From Rudaea sp. 3F27F6 (GTDB lineage: Bacteria; Pseudomonadota; Gammaproteobacteria; Xanthomonadales; Rhodanobacteraceae), in contig NZ_SCNG01000001.1 of NCBI RefSeq assembly GCF_005503555.1, positions 744,001 to 808,000 of the forward strand: a stretch of 64,000 nt of DNA, read 5' to 3'. The stretch's first letter is position 1; every line of letters begins with the position of its first letter. The notes beneath the pieces were generated by a model, which ran no database searches, was not told the DNA's origin, and saw nothing but the letters and a program-made list of their open reading frames with translations. Made by a program: the position numbers and the translations under genes. Below are positions 62,858 to 64,000 of the stretch, piece by piece.

Positions 62858-64000
62858 GTCGACCCGCGATCTCATGTCAACGGCAGCCGACGAAATTATC
62901 CTGACGCCCGTACAGCAAGCGGCTTACGACAAGCTCGAGCTTCTGCTTGGAATTTCGCCCGTGATCGCACTAAGCGGCGTCGACGGTATCGGAAAGACCA
63001 CAATCGCAGCGGCGTTTGCGAGAAAACACGGTGGCGTCGTTCTCGGCATGGGTGATGTCTTTGCCGCCGCCGAGCCTTTCGAAGGCGCGCAATGGCAGGA
63101 AGCGGTGGAGGCTATGGTCCTCGACGCGCTGCGTCGCGTCGATCTGGTTGTCGTCGACGACTATACCAAATTGGCCTTCGTCTCCAAAGGAATGTTGCGC
63201 ATGAACTTCCTCGGCGAGGTTGTTGGCAAGCGTTTGTGTGACGCCGCAGCGCAGGCAGGCAAACACCTTGTGCTCGTGGGCTCGGCATTGCCATTGTGGG
63301 GATCGGTGACCGGGGAATTCAGCGACCAAGCCGTCCTCGTCGACGTGCCGATCTTCGGCGCGGACGACTATACGCGGATAGCCGTCAACGTTCTCGGCGA
63401 CGATCGCGCTGCGAATATCGACTTCAAGGTCATCCATCGCTACTCCAGCATGCTGCAGGGCTATGAGTTGCGTCTTGCCTGCCAACTGCTGCGGCAAAGC
63501 AACGCAGCGCCGACGACCGAAGATTTCATCGATTGCCTCAACACCTACGTCGTCGCAAGCAACCTGCGCCTCGGCGAAGTCGAAGCGCTCAGCTTCGACT
63601 CGCTGCCGGGCGCAGAGCACATCGCCGAAGCACTGGAAACCAACATCGTGCTGCCGTTCGAGAATCGCGAACTCGCCGCCGAACTCGGGCTCAAACCGAA
63701 GCGCGGCGTGCTGCTTTACGGACCGCCGGGTACCGGTAAAACCAGCATCGGGCGGGCGTTGGCGCATCGCATTCAAGGCAAATTCTTCCTGATCGACGGC
63801 ACCTTCATCACCGAACCACCGACCGTTTTCTTCCAGCGCATCCAGAAGGTGGTGCAGGAAGCAAAGGATAATTCCCCTTCGGTGCTGTTCATTGATGACG
63901 CCGACATCCTATTCAAAATTGATCACGTTGCGGGTCTTTCGCGCTACCTGCTTTCGCTGCTTGACGGGTTGGAAAGCGCTACGGCAGGCAACGTCTGCGT
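62829..64000 (+). CDS. Protein with two P-loop/AAA ATPase domains (3' partial)
   Basis: 390 codons are visible, with no stop before the window edge. The first P-loop is GVDGIGKTT at about residues 53-61, with a possible Walker B at LVVVDDYTK. The second is GPPGTGKTS, near residue 300, followed by SVLFIDDADILFK. The second domain is typical AAA, like Cdc48/NSF-class modules; the first is a more distant STAND-like or ORC-like P-loop. The start is uncertain among ATGs at 62784, 62829 (AGAGA upstream) and 62874. Its job is unknown. It sits at the end of the sigma-receptor-ABC-LuxR run. Confidence 0.75.
   Translation, partial: MNSKIGTSLKSTRDLMSTAADEIILTPVQQAAYDKLELLLGISPVIALSGVDGIGKTTIAAAFARKHGGVVLGMGDVFAAAEPFEGAQWQEAVEAMVLDALRRVDLVVVDDYTKLAFVSKGMLRMNFLGEVVGKRLCDAAAQAGKHLVLVGSALPLWGSVTGEFSDQAVLVDVPIFGADDYTRIAVNVLGDDRAANIDFKVIHRYSSMLQGYELRLACQLLRQSNAAPTTEDFIDCLNTYVVASNLRLGEVEALSFDSLPGAEHIAEALETNIVLPFENRELAAELGLKPKRGVLLYGPPGTGKTSIGRALAHRIQGKFFLIDGTFITEPPTVFFQRIQKVVQEAKDNSPSVLFIDDADILFKIDHVAGLSRYLLSLLDGLESATAGNVC

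Overview
This is a high-GC gammaproteobacterial chromosome segment. Its gene order fits Xanthomonadales, and I would guess Rhodanobacteraceae. The grounds are the tRNA-tuf-secE-nusG-rplKAJL-rpoBC block, a lolB-ispE-tRNA(Gln)-prs-rplY-pth-ychF block, hemA-prfA, TonB receptors with FecI/FecR-type signalling, and many word-built palindromes in intergenic gaps. The genus cannot be fixed from the sequence alone. Most of the window is core chromosome. Accessory regions are at about 0.2-10.4 kb, 25.8-27.6 kb and 53.7-64 kb.

Layout. Positions 1-93 hold the tail of an unidentified gene, followed by a bidirectional terminator. From 0.2 to 5.9 kb, read leftwards, is an ECF sigma factor, FecR anti-sigma factor, STN-type TonB receptor and anchored alpha/beta hydrolase, behind a near-consensus sigma-70 promoter. 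From 6.1 to 10.4 kb are an amidohydrolase, a lactonase-like hydrolase divergent from a LysR regulator, and a DUF2845 protein. From 10.5 to 25.1 kb, all leftwards, is the transcription/translation block: tRNA-Tyr, -Gly, -Thr, tuf, tRNA-Trp, secE, nusG, rplK, rplA, rplJ, rplL, rpoB, rpoC. From 25.3 to 27.2 kb are a thioesterase and a glycosyltransferase. From 27.7 to 36.6 kb, leftwards, is a TPR lipoprotein, M28 peptidase, lolB, ispE, tRNA-Gln, prs, rplY, pth and ychF. Rightwards from 36.8 kb are hemA, prfA, a TPR-GT41 glycosyltransferase, moaB, an MgtC-like protein, ppk2, a TonB receptor and an HD protein. From 46.7 to 50.8 kb, leftwards, are an MHYT protein, an ACT-V4R protein, acylphosphatase, a TlpA-like thioredoxin and a YihY-type membrane protein. 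From 50.9 to 53.6 kb are a WrbA-like oxidoreductase, a DUF2069 protein and an acyl-CoA dehydrogenase.

The most unusual part is 53.7 kb to the right edge: ECF sigma, FecR, STN-type siderophore-class TonB receptor, two tandem SbmA/YddA-like ABC half transporters, a LuxR-type regulator, a possible 48-residue small peptide, and a protein with two P-loop ATPase domains cut by the window edge. Close spacing and four-base overlaps suggest a single regulon. It looks like a surface-signalled uptake or export system for a peptide, siderophore or corrinoid-like ligand. The ligand is unknown.

A second theme is non-coding. At least seven intergenic gaps hold long imperfect palindromes made of short repeated words. 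Three copies belong to one family (GTGAGCGG words). The others use different words in the same architecture. Several abut or overlap stop codons, and one encodes the C-terminal tail of IspE.
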